NCBI RefSeq assembly: GCF_017163755.1
Contig: NZ_JAFIWC010000016.1
Span: 1-64,000, forward strand
Source of the DNA: Xanthomonas sp.
Lineage (GTDB): Bacteria; Pseudomonadota; Gammaproteobacteria; Xanthomonadales; Xanthomonadaceae
Direction of reading: 5' to 3'
DNA length: 64,000 nucleotides
Notes under the pieces: model-generated
Database searches by the model: none
What the model saw: only the letters and a program-made list of their open reading frames with translations
Told to the model about the DNA's origin: nothing
In this document: positions 34,726 through 47,888 of the stretch, piece by piece
How the letters are laid out: each line of letters opens with the position of its first letter
Numbering within the stretch: position 1 is the first letter of the stretch
Program-made: the position numbers and the translations under genes

Positions 34726-37668
34726 ATGCTGGCCCGCCTTTCGCTGCTCCTGCTCCTGCTGCTGTCCACCGGTGCGCTCGATGCGCAGACGCTGCAGCCT
34801 GCGTATCGCGACGTGGTCCGGCGCTACTCGACCGACGACGGGCTGCCGCAGAACTCGGTCAACGCGATCGTGCAGGACCGCGACGGCTTCCTGTGGCTGG
34901 GCACCTTCGGCGGCCTGGCGCGCTTCGACGGCAGCGAGTTCACCGTCTACCGCAGCCTGGCCGACGGCGGCCCGTCCAGCGACCGCATCCTGCAGCTGCT
35001 GTACGACGCGCGCGGCCAGTTGTGGATCGGCAGCGAGGACGCCGGGGTCAGCGTGTACCGCGACGGCCGCTTCCTGCGCCTAGGCCTGTGCGAGGGTCGC
35101 TGCCTGGTCCGCGGTTTCGTGCCCGACGCCGACGGCACGCTGTGGGTGCTGAGCAGTTCCGGGCTGTTCCGCGTCGATCCGGTCGGCCTGCGCACGCTCG
35201 CGCACGACCCGGCGGTGCTGGACACCGCCGCCGCGGCCGGCGGCGACGGGCGGATCTACCTGGGCGGCAGCGGCGGCCTGTCGCGCATGCGGCGCGGACG
35301 CCGCGAGGCGGTCGCCCTGCCGGTGGCGGCGGCCGACGCCACGGTCACCGGCCTGCATCGCGACGGCGACGTGCTGTGGATCGGCACCGGCCAGGCCGTG
35401 CTGCGTTACGACACGCGCCGCCAGGCGTGGCTGCCGCCGCTGCCGCCCTCCCCGGCGTTGAACGGCGTGCAGGCGCTGAGCCGCGACGCGGCGCAGCGCA
35501 TGTGGCTGGCCGACGTCCACGGCCGCCTGTTCCGCCACGACGGCCCGGGGCTGCAGCCGCTGCAGGATCCGCAGCTGGCCTCGGCGTTGGCGCGCAGCCT
35601 GTTCGCCGACCGCGACGGCAACCTGTGGATCGGCAGCAACGCGCGCGGCCTGCTGCGCGTGGCGCAGTCGCGGATCGGCCTGCTCGACGATCCGGCGGCC
35701 GGACTGGACCTGCCCGGATTGCCGGTGGTCGGCGATGGCGGCAAGGGGCTATGGCTGGGCACGATCTGCGGCGGCCTGCAGCATTGGGACGCGAACAGCG
35801 GCCGCCTGCGGCGCTGGTCGCTGCAACGCAGCGTCGGCAACGAGTGCGTGTGGTCGCTGCATCGCGACGACCAGGGCGGCCTGTGGATCGGCACCATCGA
35901 CGGCCGCCTGGGCTATCTTCCGCGCGCGGCGCAGTCCGCCGCCACGGCCGGCGCGGACGCGGCGCACAACGGCGCGGCGGTGCGCTTCGTCGCGCAGTGG
36001 CCGGACCAGTTGCCGATCCGCGCGCTCTACCGCCGGGCCAAGCACCAGTTGCTGGTGGGCACCGGCCACGGCGTGTACGCGCTCCCGGTCGGGGACGACG
36101 GGCGCACCGGCCAGCCGCAGGCGGTACCCGGGCTGACCGGCAGCGTGAACCTGATCCAGCCGGCGCAGCAGGGCGGACTGTGGCTGGCCGGCAGCGAAGG
36201 CCTGATGCGCTGGCGCAGGCAGCAGGTGGTCGAGCGCTGGACCACCGCGCGCGGCCTGTCCAGCCGCTTCGTGCGTTCGTTGCACGAGCAGTCCGACGGC
36301 ACGCTGTGGGTGGGCACCTACGGCGGCGGCCTCAACCGCATCGCCGACGGGCGCGTGCGCCATTTCGACCGCAGCCACGGCCTGTTCGACGACGTGGTGT
36401 CGTGCATCGTCGCCGACCCGCGCGGCGGCCTGTGGCTCAGCGGCAACCGCGGCATCTCGCTGCTGCCGGCCGAGGAACTGCGCAAGGCCGCGGCCGGCAG
36501 CAGCGAGCTGACCGCGCTCGGCTTCTCCGAAAGCGACGGCCTGGACCCAGCCGAGACCAACGGCGGCGGCCAGCCCGCCTGCCTGCGCGACGCGGCCGGC
36601 GCGCTGTGGTTTCCGCTGATTTCCGGCTTCGCCCGGATCGATCCGGGCGCGATCGGCACGCGCCGCGCGGCGCCGCCGGTGCGCATCGTGTCGGTCGACA
36701 GCGGCGGCCGCGCCGTGCCGTTCGCCGACCCGCTGCCGCTGCACCAGCGCAACCGCGACATCGAAGTGCGCTTCGCCGCGATCAACCTGAGCTCGCCGGA
36801 GAAGACCCGTTTCCGCTACCGGCTGTCGCGCCCGCAGCAGCCCGGCCCCTGGATCGACATCGGCGCGCAGCGCAGCCTGCACTTTCCGCTGCTGCCCTGG
36901 GGCCGGAGCACGCTGGAGATCATCGCGCGCAGCGACAGCGGCGACTGGTCGGCCACGCCGGCGCGGCTGCGGTTCGACGTCCCGCCGCCGTGGTACCTGC
37001 GCCCGCTGGCCTGGTGCCTGGGTGCGGCGCTGTTGGTCGCGACGCTGCTGAGCGGCTGGTACCTACGCGGCTACCGCCTGCGCCGCCGCCGCGACGCGCT
37101 GACCCGGCTGGTGCGCAAGCGCACCCTGGAACTGGAGCAGGCCAACCGGCGCCTGCTGGAACAATCGCAGCGCGATCCGATGACCGGCCTGGCCAATCGT
37201 CGCCACTGCGAAGAGCGCCTGCAGGCGTTGTGGGCGCAGACCGCCGAACGCGGCCAGCCGCTGAGCGCGCTGATGATCGACATCGACCAGTTCAAGCTGT
37301 TCAACGACCACTACGGCCATCTGGCCGGCGACGAATGCCTGCGCCAGGTCGCCCAGGCCATGGACGCGCAGGTCCGCGCCGACGGCATGCTGGCGCGCTA
37401 CGGCGGCGAGGAGTTCGTGGCGTTGCTGCCCAACTGCGATCCGGACCAGGCGCAGCGCGTGGCCGAGCGGCTGCGCAACGCGGTGGAAGCCTGCGCGCTG
37501 GCGCACGCGCCGTCGGCGATCGGGCCGTACGTCACCGTCAGCGTCGGCTGCGCCAGCAAATGGCCGGCGGAAAACCGCTCGGCGGTACGCCTGCTCGACA
37601 TCGCCGACCGCGCGCTGTACCGGGCCAAGGAAAACGGCCGCAACCGGGTCGAGGCGCTTGCGGCTTGA
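34726..37668 (+). CDS. beta-propeller sensor diguanylate cyclase
   Basis: This 980-residue inner-membrane protein has a signal sequence (LARLSLLLLLLLSTGALDA), about 650 periplasmic residues of two-component-regulator propeller repeats (DRDGFLWLGTFGGLARFDG, DRDGNLWIGSNARGLLRV, QSDGTLWVGTYGGGLNRI), a Y_Y_Y-like immunoglobulin-type domain (about 660-755), one membrane helix (about 765-785), a short coiled coil and a cytoplasmic GGDEF domain. The catalytic motif GGEEF (893-897) is intact, so c-di-GMP synthesis is expected. The RxxD inhibitory site is absent: the residues are RADG before the active site. Propeller repeats usually bind sugars or other extracellular ligands. The start at 34726 gives the signal sequence. 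It ends at a bidirectional terminator facing acnB. Confidence 0.9.
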   Translation: MLARLSLLLLLLLSTGALDAQTLQPAYRDVVRRYSTDDGLPQNSVNAIVQDRDGFLWLGTFGGLARFDGSEFTVYRSLADGGPSSDRILQLLYDARGQLWIGSEDAGVSVYRDGRFLRLGLCEGRCLVRGFVPDADGTLWVLSSSGLFRVDPVGLRTLAHDPAVLDTAAAAGGDGRIYLGGSGGLSRMRRGRREAVALPVAAADATVTGLHRDGDVLWIGTGQAVLRYDTRRQAWLPPLPPSPALNGVQALSRDAAQRMWLADVHGRLFRHDGPGLQPLQDPQLASALARSLFADRDGNLWIGSNARGLLRVAQSRIGLLDDPAAGLDLPGLPVVGDGGKGLWLGTICGGLQHWDANSGRLRRWSLQRSVGNECVWSLHRDDQGGLWIGTIDGRLGYLPRAAQSAATAGADAAHNGAAVRFVAQWPDQLPIRALYRRAKHQLLVGTGHGVYALPVGDDGRTGQPQAVPGLTGSVNLIQPAQQGGLWLAGSEGLMRWRRQQVVERWTTARGLSSRFVRSLHEQSDGTLWVGTYGGGLNRIADGRVRHFDRSHGLFDDVVSCIVADPRGGLWLSGNRGISLLPAEELRKAAAGSSELTALGFSESDGLDPAETNGGGQPACLRDAAGALWFPLISGFARIDPGAIGTRRAAPPVRIVSVDSGGRAVPFADPLPLHQRNRDIEVRFAAINLSSPEKTRFRYRLSRPQQPGPWIDIGAQRSLHFPLLPWGRSTLEIIARSDSGDWSATPARLRFDVPPPWYLRPLAWCLGAALLVATLLSGWYLRGYRLRRRRDALTRLVRKRTLELEQANRRLLEQSQRDPMTGLANRRHCEERLQALWAQTAERGQPLSALMIDIDQFKLFNDHYGHLAGDECLRQVAQAMDAQVRADGMLARYGGEEFVALLPNCDPDQAQRVAERLRNAVEACALAHAPSAIGPYVTVSVGCASKWPAENRSAVRLLDIADRALYRAKENGRNRVEALAA

Positions 37669-37777
37669 TGCGCCCGCGGCGATGGGCGCCGCATCCGTCG
37701 CCGCGCCGATGCAACGACGCGGCACCGTCTGCGGATGCGTCCCGGTGCCTCGCGCCGCGATCGCGACGGCGGCAACG

Positions 37778-37805
37778 AAAAAGCCCGGCTCGCGCCGGGC
37801 TTTTC
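37778..37805. terminator. bidirectional terminator between GGDEF gene and acnB
   Basis: AAAAAGCCCGGC and GCCGGGCTTTT form a stem around a short loop, with A and T runs on both sides, so it can end transcription of both convergent genes. Confidence 0.88.
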
Positions 37806-37827
37806 CTTCATCGCCGATGCATGCCGA

Positions 37828-40419
37828 TCAGGCCGCGACGGTGTCGGCCACGTCCTGGTACTCCTGGATCTGATCGAAGTTCATGTAGCGGTAGATCTGC
37901 TCGCCACTGGTCTTGATCACGCCCACGTCGGCCATGTACTCGTCCTTGGTCGGGATGCGGCCCAGGCGCGAGCAGATCGCCGCCAGTTCCGCCGAGCCCA
38001 GGTACACGTTGGTGTTGCGGCCCAGGCGGTTGGGGAAGTTGCGGGTGGAGGTGGAGAACACCGTGGCGCCTTCGCGCGCCTGCGCCTGGTTGCCCATGCA
38101 CAGCGAGCAGCCGGGCATCTCCATGCGCGCGCCGGCCGCGCCGAAGGTGCCGTAGTGGCCTTCCTTGGTCAGCTCGGAGGCGTCCATCTTGGTCGGCGGC
38201 GCGACCCACAGCCGGGTCGGGATGTCGCGCTTGCCTTCCAGCAGCTTGGCCGCCGCGCGGAAGTGGCCGATGTTGGTCATGCACGAGCCGATGAACACCT
38301 CGTCGATCTTGGCCCCGGACACCTCCGACAGCGTCTTCACGTCGTCCGGGTCGTTCGGACAGGCCACGATCGGCTCGTGGATGTCGGCCAGGTCGATCTC
38401 GATCACCGCCGCGTACTCGGCATCGGCATCGGGCTCGAGCAGCTGCGGGTCGGCCAGCCACTCCTCCATCTTCTTGATCCGCCGCGCCAGCGAACGCGCA
38501 TCGGCATAGCCTTCGGCGATCATCCACTTCAGCAGGGTGATGTTGCTGTTGAGGTACTCGATGATCGGTTCCTTGTTCAGGCGCACCGTGCAGCCTGCGG
38601 CCGAACGCTCGGCCGAGGCGTCGGACAGCTCGAACGCCTGCTCCACCTTCAGGTCCGGCAGGCCCTCGATCTCCAGGATGCGTCCGGAGAAGATGTTCTT
38701 CTTGCCCTGCTTGGCCACGGTCAGCAGGCCGTCCTTGATCGCGTACAGCGGGATCGCGTTGACCAGGTCGCGCAGGGTCACGCCCGGCTGCATCTGTCCC
38801 TTGAAACGCACCAGCACGCTTTCCGGCATGTCCAGCGGCATGACGCCGGTGGCGGCGGCGAAGGCGACCAGGCCGGAGCCGGCCGGAAACGAGATGCCGA
38901 TCGGGAAGCGCGTATGCGAATCGCCGCCGGTGCCGACGGTGTCCGGCAGCAGCATGCGGTTGAGCCAGCTGTGGATCACGCCGTCGCCCGGACGCAGCGA
39001 CACGCCGCCGCGGGTGGAGATGAACTCCGGCAGGGTGTGGTGGGTCTTGACGTCGACCGGCTTCGGGTACGCGGCGGTGTGGCAGAACGACTGCATCACC
39101 AGGTCGGCGGAGAAGCCCAGGCAGGCCAGGTCCTTCAGCTCGTCGCGGGTCATCGGCCCGGTGGTGTCCTGCGAGCCCACCGAGGTCATCTTCGGCTCGC
39201 AATAGGTGCCCGGGCGCATGCCCTGGCCTTCCGCCAGGCCGCAGGCGCGGCCGACCATCTTCTGCGCCAGCGAGAAGCCCTTGCCGGTGTCCGGCGGCAC
39301 CATCGGCAGGCGGAACAGGTCCGACGGCGGCAGGCCGAGGAACTCGCGCGCCTTGGCGGTCAGGCCGCGGCCGACGATCAGCGGGATGCGTCCGCCGGCG
39401 CGCACTTCGTCGAACAGCACGTCGGACTTCATCGCGAATTCGGCGATCACCTGCCCGTTCTTCAGCGCCTTGCCTTCGTACGGACGCAGCTCGACCACGT
39501 CGCCGTGCTCCATCTGCGACACGTCCAGCTCGATCGGCAGCGCGCCGGCGTCTTCCATCGTGTTGTAGAAGATCGGCGCGATCTTCGAACCCAGGCACAC
39601 GCCGCCGAAACGCTTGTTGGGGATGTACGGGATGTCCTCGCCGGTCCACCACAGCACCGAGTTGGTCGCCGACTTGCGGCTGGAGCCGGTGCCGACCACG
39701 TCGCCGACGTAGGCGACCAGGTGGCCCTTGGCCTTGAGCTCGGCGATGGCCTGGATCGGGCCGCGCTTGCCGTCCTCCTCCGGCGCGAACGCCGCGCCGT
39801 CGCGCTTGTTCTTCAGCATCGCCAGCGCGTGCAGCGGGATGTCCGGGCGCGTGGTGGCGTCCGGCGCCGGCGACAGGTCGTCGGTGTTGGTCTCGCCCGG
39901 CACCTTGAACACGGTGACGGTCAGGCTCTGCGGCACTTCCGGCTTGCTGGTGAACCACTCGGCATCGGCCCAGCTGCGCAGCACCGCCTTGGCGTGCGCG
40001 TTGCCGGCCTCGGCCTTTTCCTGCACGTCGTGGAACGCATCGAAGATCAGCAGCGTGTGCTTGAGCCCTTCGGCGGCGATCGCGCCCAGCTCCGCGCTGT
40101 CCAGCAGCTCGATCAGCGGGTGGATGTTGTAGCCGCCGAGCATGGTGCCGAGCAGTTCGGTGGCGCGCTCGCGGCTGATCAGCGCGCACCGCTCGCTGCC
40201 CAGCGCGACCGCGGCCAGGTACGAGGCCTTGACCTTGGCGGCGTCGTCGACGCCGGCCGGCACGCGCTGGCTCAGCAGCTCGACCAGGAACGCCTCCTCG
40301 CCCGCCGGCGGGTTCTTCAGCAGCTCGATGACCTCGGCGGTCTGCTGCGCGGTCAGCGGCAGCGGCGGGATGCCCAGCGCGGCGCGCTCGGCTTCGTGGT
40401 GGCGGTAGGCTTCCAACAT
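37828..40419 (-). CDS. acnB: aconitate hydratase B / 2-methylisocitrate dehydratase
   Basis: This 863-residue cytoplasmic iron-sulphur enzyme interconverts citrate and isocitrate and belongs to the AcnB family. The N-terminal helical HEAT-like domain ([22 protein letters not shown]...) is diagnostic for AcnB as against AcnA. The swivel domain contains [18 protein letters not shown]. The catalytic cysteines that bind the 4Fe-4S cluster are in [17 protein letters not shown] and [11 protein letters not shown] near the C-terminus. Length matches the family. It stands upstream of the vapBC-like pair on the minus strand with 37 bases between. A second aconitase (acnA) lies nearby on the other strand. 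Confidence 0.95.
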   Translation of the reverse strand: MLEAYRHHEAERAALGIPPLPLTAQQTAEVIELLKNPPAGEEAFLVELLSQRVPAGVDDAAKVKASYLAAVALGSERCALISRERATELLGTMLGGYNIHPLIELLDSAELGAIAAEGLKHTLLIFDAFHDVQEKAEAGNAHAKAVLRSWADAEWFTSKPEVPQSLTVTVFKVPGETNTDDLSPAPDATTRPDIPLHALAMLKNKRDGAAFAPEEDGKRGPIQAIAELKAKGHLVAYVGDVVGTGSSRKSATNSVLWWTGEDIPYIPNKRFGGVCLGSKIAPIFYNTMEDAGALPIELDVSQMEHGDVVELRPYEGKALKNGQVIAEFAMKSDVLFDEVRAGGRIPLIVGRGLTAKAREFLGLPPSDLFRLPMVPPDTGKGFSLAQKMVGRACGLAEGQGMRPGTYCEPKMTSVGSQDTTGPMTRDELKDLACLGFSADLVMQSFCHTAAYPKPVDVKTHHTLPEFISTRGGVSLRPGDGVIHSWLNRMLLPDTVGTGGDSHTRFPIGISFPAGSGLVAFAAATGVMPLDMPESVLVRFKGQMQPGVTLRDLVNAIPLYAIKDGLLTVAKQGKKNIFSGRILEIEGLPDLKVEQAFELSDASAERSAAGCTVRLNKEPIIEYLNSNITLLKWMIAEGYADARSLARRIKKMEEWLADPQLLEPDADAEYAAVIEIDLADIHEPIVACPNDPDDVKTLSEVSGAKIDEVFIGSCMTNIGHFRAAAKLLEGKRDIPTRLWVAPPTKMDASELTKEGHYGTFGAAGARMEMPGCSLCMGNQAQAREGATVFSTSTRNFPNRLGRNTNVYLGSAELAAICSRLGRIPTKDEYMADVGVIKTSGEQIYRYMNFDQIQEYQDVADTVAA

Positions 40420-40456
40420 GGCAACTCCGGGATCGGATGAACGGTGAGGATGGGGC

Positions 40457-40855
40457 TCAGGCTTGCGGCACGATCAGCTTCAGGCCCTTGAAGTAGTCGC
40501 GAAAAAAACCGTCGTCGTAGGTGATCAGGCCGTCGCACTGCAGCAGCGCGTGCGCACCGATCAGGAAATCGGCCAGGGCGTGGCCGCGGCCGCCGCGCTG
40601 CCGATGGCGGCGATGCATCTCGCCGGCGCGCAACGCCGACTTGGCTTCCAGCGCATGGAAATGGATGCCCATCTCCTCCAGCGCGGCCAGCGCGTCGGCG
40701 CCGTTGCGCAGCGAACTGCAGATCTCGGCCAGGGCCAGGTCGCAGACCACCACGCGGCCGGCGCCCAGGCACTGGCGCAGGCAGGCCTCGACCGCGTCGG
40801 CGCGCGGGCCGTCGGCCAGCAGGTCCACCAGCGCGGGGGAATCGATCGCGATCAT
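40457..40855 (-). CDS. PIN-domain toxin, VapC family
   Basis: This 132-residue protein (137 if the ATG at 40870 is used) is a PIN-domain ribonuclease, probably the toxin of a VapBC-type pair. It starts [13 protein letters not shown] with the first metal-binding Asp; [10 protein letters not shown] carries the conserved Glu, and [15 protein letters not shown] plus [12 protein letters not shown] give the remaining acidic residues, so the active site looks complete. The ATG at 40870 overlaps the antitoxin stop, while 40855 lies just after it; both are plausible and the coupling suggests co-translation. VapC toxins usually cleave tRNA or rRNA; the target here is unknown. Confidence 0.85.
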   Translation of the reverse strand: MIAIDSPALVDLLADGPRADAVEACLRQCLGAGRVVVCDLALAEICSSLRNGADALAALEEMGIHFHALEAKSALRAGEMHRRHRQRGGRGHALADFLIGAHALLQCDGLITYDDGFFRDYFKGLKLIVPQA

Positions 40856-40862
40856 GCGCGGC

Positions 40863-41099
40863 TCAGGCATCGCCTGCGTCGTCGTGGCGGATGCTGCGCA
40901 CCGCCACGTCGGGCGCGTCGAAGCCGTCCAGGCTGAAGCGGCCGCGTGCGCGCGAGATCGCATCGTCCACGCTCTTGCGCAGCACGATGCGGCTGCCGTC
41001 CAGTTCGACCTTGAGGATGGTGCCCTTGGTCAGGCCCAGGGCATCGCGCACCGCCTTGGGCAAGGTGATCTGGCCGCGTTCGGCGACAGTGGCTTCCAT
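40863..41099 (-). CDS. AbrB/MazE-type antitoxin, VapB-like
   Basis: This 78-residue protein has an N-terminal SpoVT/AbrB swapped-hairpin DNA-binding domain (MEATVAERGQITLPKAVRDALG, about 1-45) and a charged C-terminal tail that probably wraps the toxin. The ATG at 41099 gives a normal AbrB start; an upstream ATG at 41135 lies within the promoter -10 region and is unlikely. It is followed directly by the PIN toxin gene. The inverted repeat at 41117-41137 overlapping the promoter is the likely operator for autoregulation. Confidence 0.85.
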   Translation of the reverse strand: MEATVAERGQITLPKAVRDALGLTKGTILKVELDGSRIVLRKSVDDAISRARGRFSLDGFDAPDVAVRSIRHDDAGDA

Positions 41100-41116
41100 G
41101 GGGACGGTTCCGCGAG

Positions 41117-41137
41117 GTATGTACGAATTATACATAC
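41117..41137 (-). promoter_or_regulatory. operator-like inverted repeat over the vapBC promoter
   Basis: GTATGTA (41117-41123) and TACATAC (41131-41137) are perfect inverted arms around a seven-base centre. They cover the -10 element of the promoter, as expected for an operator bound by the AbrB-type antitoxin. Confidence 0.65.
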
Positions 41138-41155
41138 TTCAGGATGCATACCCAA
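41127..41155 (-). promoter_or_regulatory. sigma-70 type promoter for vapBC-like operon
   Basis: On the minus strand TTGGGT (41155-41150), a 17-base spacer and TATAAT (41132-41127) preceded by TG form a strong promoter, about 28 bases before the antitoxin start. A consensus TATAAT stands out in this high-GC sequence. Confidence 0.78.
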
Positions 41156-41637
41156 GTCCGCATGCGGTGGCGCCGCCGGCGCCGAGCCACGCGCCCCAGA
41201 TTGCGGCGCATCACGCGCATGGCCCTGAAAACCGGAGGCGCCGCAATTGGGCGACGACGCCCCTTCTGCGCACGTCGCCTCCATTCACGGCGCTTGTGCC
41301 CGCAGGCGAGGACCGACCTGCGGATGTCTCATCGCTCGTCCGCTGTCTCGGCGCGCAGGCTTGACTTGCCCCATGCCCACTCGACCACGCAGGCGACGCT
41401 GCGACCTGTCCGCGCACCCGCCAGGCGCCGACCGGCTTCAACGCACGCAGCCGGCCACGCGACCGCGCAGCTTCGCATGCAGCCGCCGCTGCAATGCACT
41501 ATTGCCGCGCACGCGCACGCAGAAAACACTTTCCTCACCCCTGACTGCGGGATAATGCCGCTTTCCGCCGCCGCGGAACCTGTGACTGCCATCAGCCCGC
41601 GCACGCCGCCAGCAACTCGCAACAGGAGCCCCCTAGC
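41138..41637. other. intergenic region between vapBC-like operon and acnA
   Basis: About 500 bases without a convincing gene; the open frames have basic, low-complexity translations. A GATAAT at 41551-41556 is a possible -10 element for acnA, without a clear -35. AGGAG at 41624-41628 is the acnA ribosome site. Confidence 0.45.
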
Positions 41638-44406
<2,769 letters not shown>

Positions 44407-44594
44407 TCCATGCGTCGCGCGGCGCCGGGGCTCGCCTCGGTGCCGCGGCAGCGCTGCCGCGTCGGCATGCGGATGCCATCGCTCGCTTTTTTCGTCTTGC
44501 TGCACGACCGACGACACGACATTCCGCTTTGCCACTCGTGCGATCGGGGCGCCGCGTTCGCGCGCGGACCTGCGTCGGCCGCCTGTTGTCCGCG

Positions 44595-45035
44595 CTACTG
44601 CGCCTCCCACTGCGCGTAGTACAGCTGCCACTGGCCGTCGCGTTCGCGCCAGCCGGTGCTGACCCGGTAGCGCTGTAAGCGGTCGGGCAGCAGGCCGCCA
44701 TCGCCGCCGCTGAGCATCGCGTCGAAGTCCACCGTCGCGCTGTCCTGACGCATCGCCACCGCCAACGGACCGAGGGTGGTTCCGACCTTGGCGTTGCGCA
44801 GGAACTGCGCGCGCAACAGGTTGTGCAACGCAGCACGATCCATCCCCGGGCCGCTGGAGAAATCCTCGGCGATCACCTCCATCGCCGCACCGATCCGCCG
44901 GTCCTCCAGCGCCTGCTGCAGCTCGGCGATGCGCGCGCGCAGGCGCTGTTCCGGCGGATCGCGCCGGCAGCCGGCCACCGCCAGGCACAGCGCCAGCCAC
45001 ACCAGCCATCGCATCGCGCCCGGTCGCTTGCTCAT
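44595..45035 (-). CDS. small lipoprotein, NTF2-like
   Basis: This 146-residue protein starts at 45035 (MSKRPGAMRWLVWLALCLAVAGC), giving a lipoprotein signal peptide with lipobox LAVAGC; the protein would be attached to a membrane facing the periplasm. The rest (RIAELQQALEDRRIGAAMEVIAEDFSS ... RYRVSTGWRERDGQWQLYYAQWEA) has the helix-then-sheet pattern of small NTF2/SnoaL-like domains. No enzyme motif is seen. It is divergent from rpfB with about 104 bases between starts, so the two may share control elements. Function unknown. Confidence 0.75.
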   Translation of the reverse strand: MSKRPGAMRWLVWLALCLAVAGCRRDPPEQRLRARIAELQQALEDRRIGAAMEVIAEDFSSGPGMDRAALHNLLRAQFLRNAKVGTTLGPLAVAMRQDSATVDFDAMLSGGDGGLLPDRLQRYRVSTGWRERDGQWQLYYAQWEAQ

Positions 45036-45139
45036 CGCGGCTTCGCCTTTTCCATTCGGAACGGTATCCTGCCACTCGCCACGCCCTGGACCGTCATACG
45101 GGCGTGGAATGAAGCGGCATTCAAATTCGAGGGGGGCAT

Positions 45140-46822
45140 ATGCATCAGGAACGTCCGTGGTTGCAGAGCTATTCGGCAGGCATTCCGGCCGAGATCGACG
45201 TCGACCAGTACCGCTCGGTCGCCGCGGTGTTCGAGTCGTCGGTGTCCAAGTTCGCCGACCGGCCCGCATACTGCAACTTCGGCAAGACCCTGACCTACCG
45301 CGAGGCCGGCGAGCTGGCCAAGCAGTTCGCGGCCTATCTGCTCGGCGAACTCAAGCTCAAGAAGGGCGACCGCGTCGCGCTGATGATGCCCAACTGCCTG
45401 CAGTATCCGATCGCCACCTTCGGCGTGCTGCTGGCCGGCCTGACCGTGGTCAACGTCAACCCGCTGTACACCCCCCGCGAACTGAAGCACCAGCTGGTGG
45501 ACTCCGGCGCCAGCGTGATCGTGGTGGTCGACAACTTCGGCAAGACCGTGCAGGACGTGGTCGCCGACACGCCGCTCAAGCAGGTGATCACCACCGGCCT
45601 GGGCGACATGCTCGGCTTCCCGAAAGGCCCGCTGGTCAACTTCGTGCTCAAGTACGTCAAGAAGCTGGTGCCGGACTACGATATCCCCGGCGCGGTGCGC
45701 TTCCGCGACGCGCTGACCCTGGGCCGGCTGCACGCGCTGCCGGAACTGGACATCGGCCCGGAGGACATCGCCTTCCTGCAGTACACCGGCGGCACCACCG
45801 GCGTGGCCAAGGGCGCGATGCTGACCCACCGCAATCTGGTCGCCAACATGCAGCAGGCCGCGGCGTGGATCGCCGCCACCGGCAAGCTGGAGGAAGGCAA
45901 CGAGGTGGTCATCACCGCGCTGCCGCTGTACCACATCTTCGCCCTGACCGCGAACGGCCTGGTGTTCATGAAGCTCGGCGGCCTCAACCACCTGATCAGC
46001 AACCCGCGCGACATGCCTGGGTTCGTCAAGGAACTGCGCAAGACCCGCTTCACCGGCATCACCGGCGTCAACACCCTGTTCAACGGCCTGCTCAACACGC
46101 CCGGTTTCGACCAGGTGGATTTCTCGTCGCTGAAGTTCACCCTGGGCGGCGGCATGGCGGTGCAGCGCGCGGTGGCCGAGCGCTGGAAGCAGGTGACCGG
46201 CGTGACCCTGGTCGAGGCCTACGGCCTGACCGAGACCTCGCCGGCGGCGTGCATCAACCCGCTCGACCTCAAGGAATACAACGGCGCCATCGGCCTGCCG
46301 ATCCCGTCCACCGACGCCTGCATCAAGGACGACGCCGGGCAGGTCCTGCCGATCGGCGAGGTCGGCGAGCTGTGCATCAAGGGCCCGCAGGTGATGAAGG
46401 GCTACTGGCGGCGCCCGGAGGAAACCGCCAGCGCCATCGACACCGACGGCTGGCTGCATACCGGCGACATGGCGCGGATGGACGCGCAGGGCTTCTGCTA
46501 CATCGTCGACCGCAAGAAGGACATGATCCTGGTGTCCGGCTTCAACGTGTATCCCAACGAGGTCGAGGACGTGATCGCGATGATGCCCGGCGTGCTGGAA
46601 GTGGCGGCGGTGGGCGTGCCCGACGAGAAGTCCGGCGAGGTGGTCAAGGTGGTCATCGTCAAGAAGGACCCGGCGCTGACCGCCGAGGACGTCAAGGCGC
46701 ACGCGCGCGCCAACCTGACCGGTTACAAGCTGCCGCGCATCATCGAGTTCCGCAAGGAACTGCCCAAGACCAACGTCGGCAAGATCCTGCGTCGCGAACT
46801 GCGAGACAGCCAGCCGCAATGA
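45140..46822 (+). CDS. rpfB: long-chain fatty acyl-CoA ligase RpfB
   Basis: This 560-residue enzyme activates fatty acids to acyl-CoA with ATP. It has the AMP-binding signature [19 protein letters not shown] (about 214-232), YGLTETSPA, the [12 protein letters not shown] motif and the terminal [17 protein letters not shown] with the catalytic Lys. It resembles FadD. In Xanthomonas this gene is rpfB, just upstream of rpfF, and its product contributes to turnover of the DSF signal. The ribosome site GAGGGGGG precedes the ATG. The 169 bases before rpfF have no clear terminator, so partial read-through into rpfF is possible. Confidence 0.93.
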   Translation: MHQERPWLQSYSAGIPAEIDVDQYRSVAAVFESSVSKFADRPAYCNFGKTLTYREAGELAKQFAAYLLGELKLKKGDRVALMMPNCLQYPIATFGVLLAGLTVVNVNPLYTPRELKHQLVDSGASVIVVVDNFGKTVQDVVADTPLKQVITTGLGDMLGFPKGPLVNFVLKYVKKLVPDYDIPGAVRFRDALTLGRLHALPELDIGPEDIAFLQYTGGTTGVAKGAMLTHRNLVANMQQAAAWIAATGKLEEGNEVVITALPLYHIFALTANGLVFMKLGGLNHLISNPRDMPGFVKELRKTRFTGITGVNTLFNGLLNTPGFDQVDFSSLKFTLGGGMAVQRAVAERWKQVTGVTLVEAYGLTETSPAACINPLDLKEYNGAIGLPIPSTDACIKDDAGQVLPIGEVGELCIKGPQVMKGYWRRPEETASAIDTDGWLHTGDMARMDAQGFCYIVDRKKDMILVSGFNVYPNEVEDVIAMMPGVLEVAAVGVPDEKSGEVVKVVIVKKDPALTAEDVKAHARANLTGYKLPRIIEFRKELPKTNVGKILRRELRDSQPQ

Positions 46823-46991
46823 TCCCGGCACGGTCGGCGCTCGCCGCGCCGGCCGCTTTGCCTGGCGATGAGCGTCCGTCACGCACGTTGCCATTCATGA
46901 TGATGAGCCGGGTGTAGCATCGATCGGGTGGAGCCCGCACTCGCCCGCTGCGCCACACCCCTCCGCGGGCGTTTCCCCGAGAGCCCGAGCC

Positions 46992-47858
46992 ATGAACATG
47001 ATCGACACCCTGCCCCGTACCCGCCCTTATTCCACCATCCGCGTCGATTCGTCCGTCGCCGGCGACAGCCATTGGTTGTACATGCATGCCGATGCCGCCG
47101 AAGGTGTCCGGCCGTGCTTCCGCCCGCCGCTGATGCGCGAAATGCACGCCTACCTGGGCGCGATCTCGCATCCCAGCCTGCGCCAGCCGGACCAGTTGCG
47201 CAACCTGGTGCTGGCCTCGGACAGCACCGCCTTCAACCTGGGCGGCGACCTGGAACTGTTCGGCCAGTACATCCGCCGCCGCGACCGCGAAGGCCTGCGC
47301 GCCTATGCGCTGAGCTGCATCGAGGGCGTCTACCAGTTCCATCAGGGCCTGGGCGGCGACTTCCGCACCATCGCCCTGCTGCAGGGCGACGCGCTCGGCG
47401 GCGGCCTGGAGATGGCCCTGTCCTGCCACATGATCGTCGCCGAGGAAGACGTCGGCATGGGGCTGCCGGAAGTGCTGTTCGGCCTGTTCCCGGGCATGGG
47501 CGCCTACTCGTTCCTCAGCCGCCGGGTCGCGCCGCAGCTGGCCGAGAAGATCATCCTCGAAGGCCGCGTCTACAGCAGCCAGGAAATGCACCGGATGGGC
47601 ATCGTCGACGTGCTGGTGCCCAAGGGCCAGGGCGTGGCGGCGGTGGAGGATCTGATCCGCCAGCAGCGCCGCGCGCCGCTGTCGCACCTGGCGATGAACG
47701 CGATGCGCAACGTGGTGCAGCCGATCCGGCGCGAGGAACTGGTGGCGGTCACCGAGATCTGGGTGGACACCGCGCTGGCGCTCGGCGACAAGTCGCTGCG
47801 GACGATGGATCGTCTGGTGCGGGCACAGACACGGCGTTCGCAGGGCGTTGCCGCCTGA
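46992..47858 (+). CDS. rpfF: DSF synthase RpfF
   Basis: This 288-residue enzyme of the enoyl-CoA hydratase (crotonase) superfamily makes the diffusible signal factor (cis-11-methyl-2-dodecenoic acid and relatives) from acyl-ACP. The two catalytic glutamates known for RpfF correspond to Glu140 (LGGGLEMAL) and Glu160 (GLPEVLFG). The oxyanion region DSTAFNLGGDLELF is present. Length is one residue below the X. campestris protein as I recall it. The gene is convergent with rpfC, with a terminator between them. RpfC is known to bind RpfF and restrain its activity at low cell density. Confidence 0.95.
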   Translation: MNMIDTLPRTRPYSTIRVDSSVAGDSHWLYMHADAAEGVRPCFRPPLMREMHAYLGAISHPSLRQPDQLRNLVLASDSTAFNLGGDLELFGQYIRRRDREGLRAYALSCIEGVYQFHQGLGGDFRTIALLQGDALGGGLEMALSCHMIVAEEDVGMGLPEVLFGLFPGMGAYSFLSRRVAPQLAEKIILEGRVYSSQEMHRMGIVDVLVPKGQGVAAVEDLIRQQRRAPLSHLAMNAMRNVVQPIRREELVAVTEIWVDTALALGDKSLRTMDRLVRAQTRRSQGVAA

Positions 47859-47888
47859 GTCCCGCCTGCGCCGGTAGTCAGGGGACCG

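Noticed and set aside
30567-34769. 1400-residue open frame on the minus strand
   Set aside because: It runs opposite cheD, cheB and the DosP-like gene, all with clear motifs; its translation is low-complexity antisense.
37735-40440. 901-residue open frame on the plus strand
   Set aside because: It is the antisense shadow of acnB and has no recognisable domain.
46888-46920. Sigma-70 promoter before rpfF (TTGCCA)
   Set aside because: No acceptable -10 hexamer lies at 16-18 bases spacing; an rpfF promoter probably exists but cannot be placed by eye.
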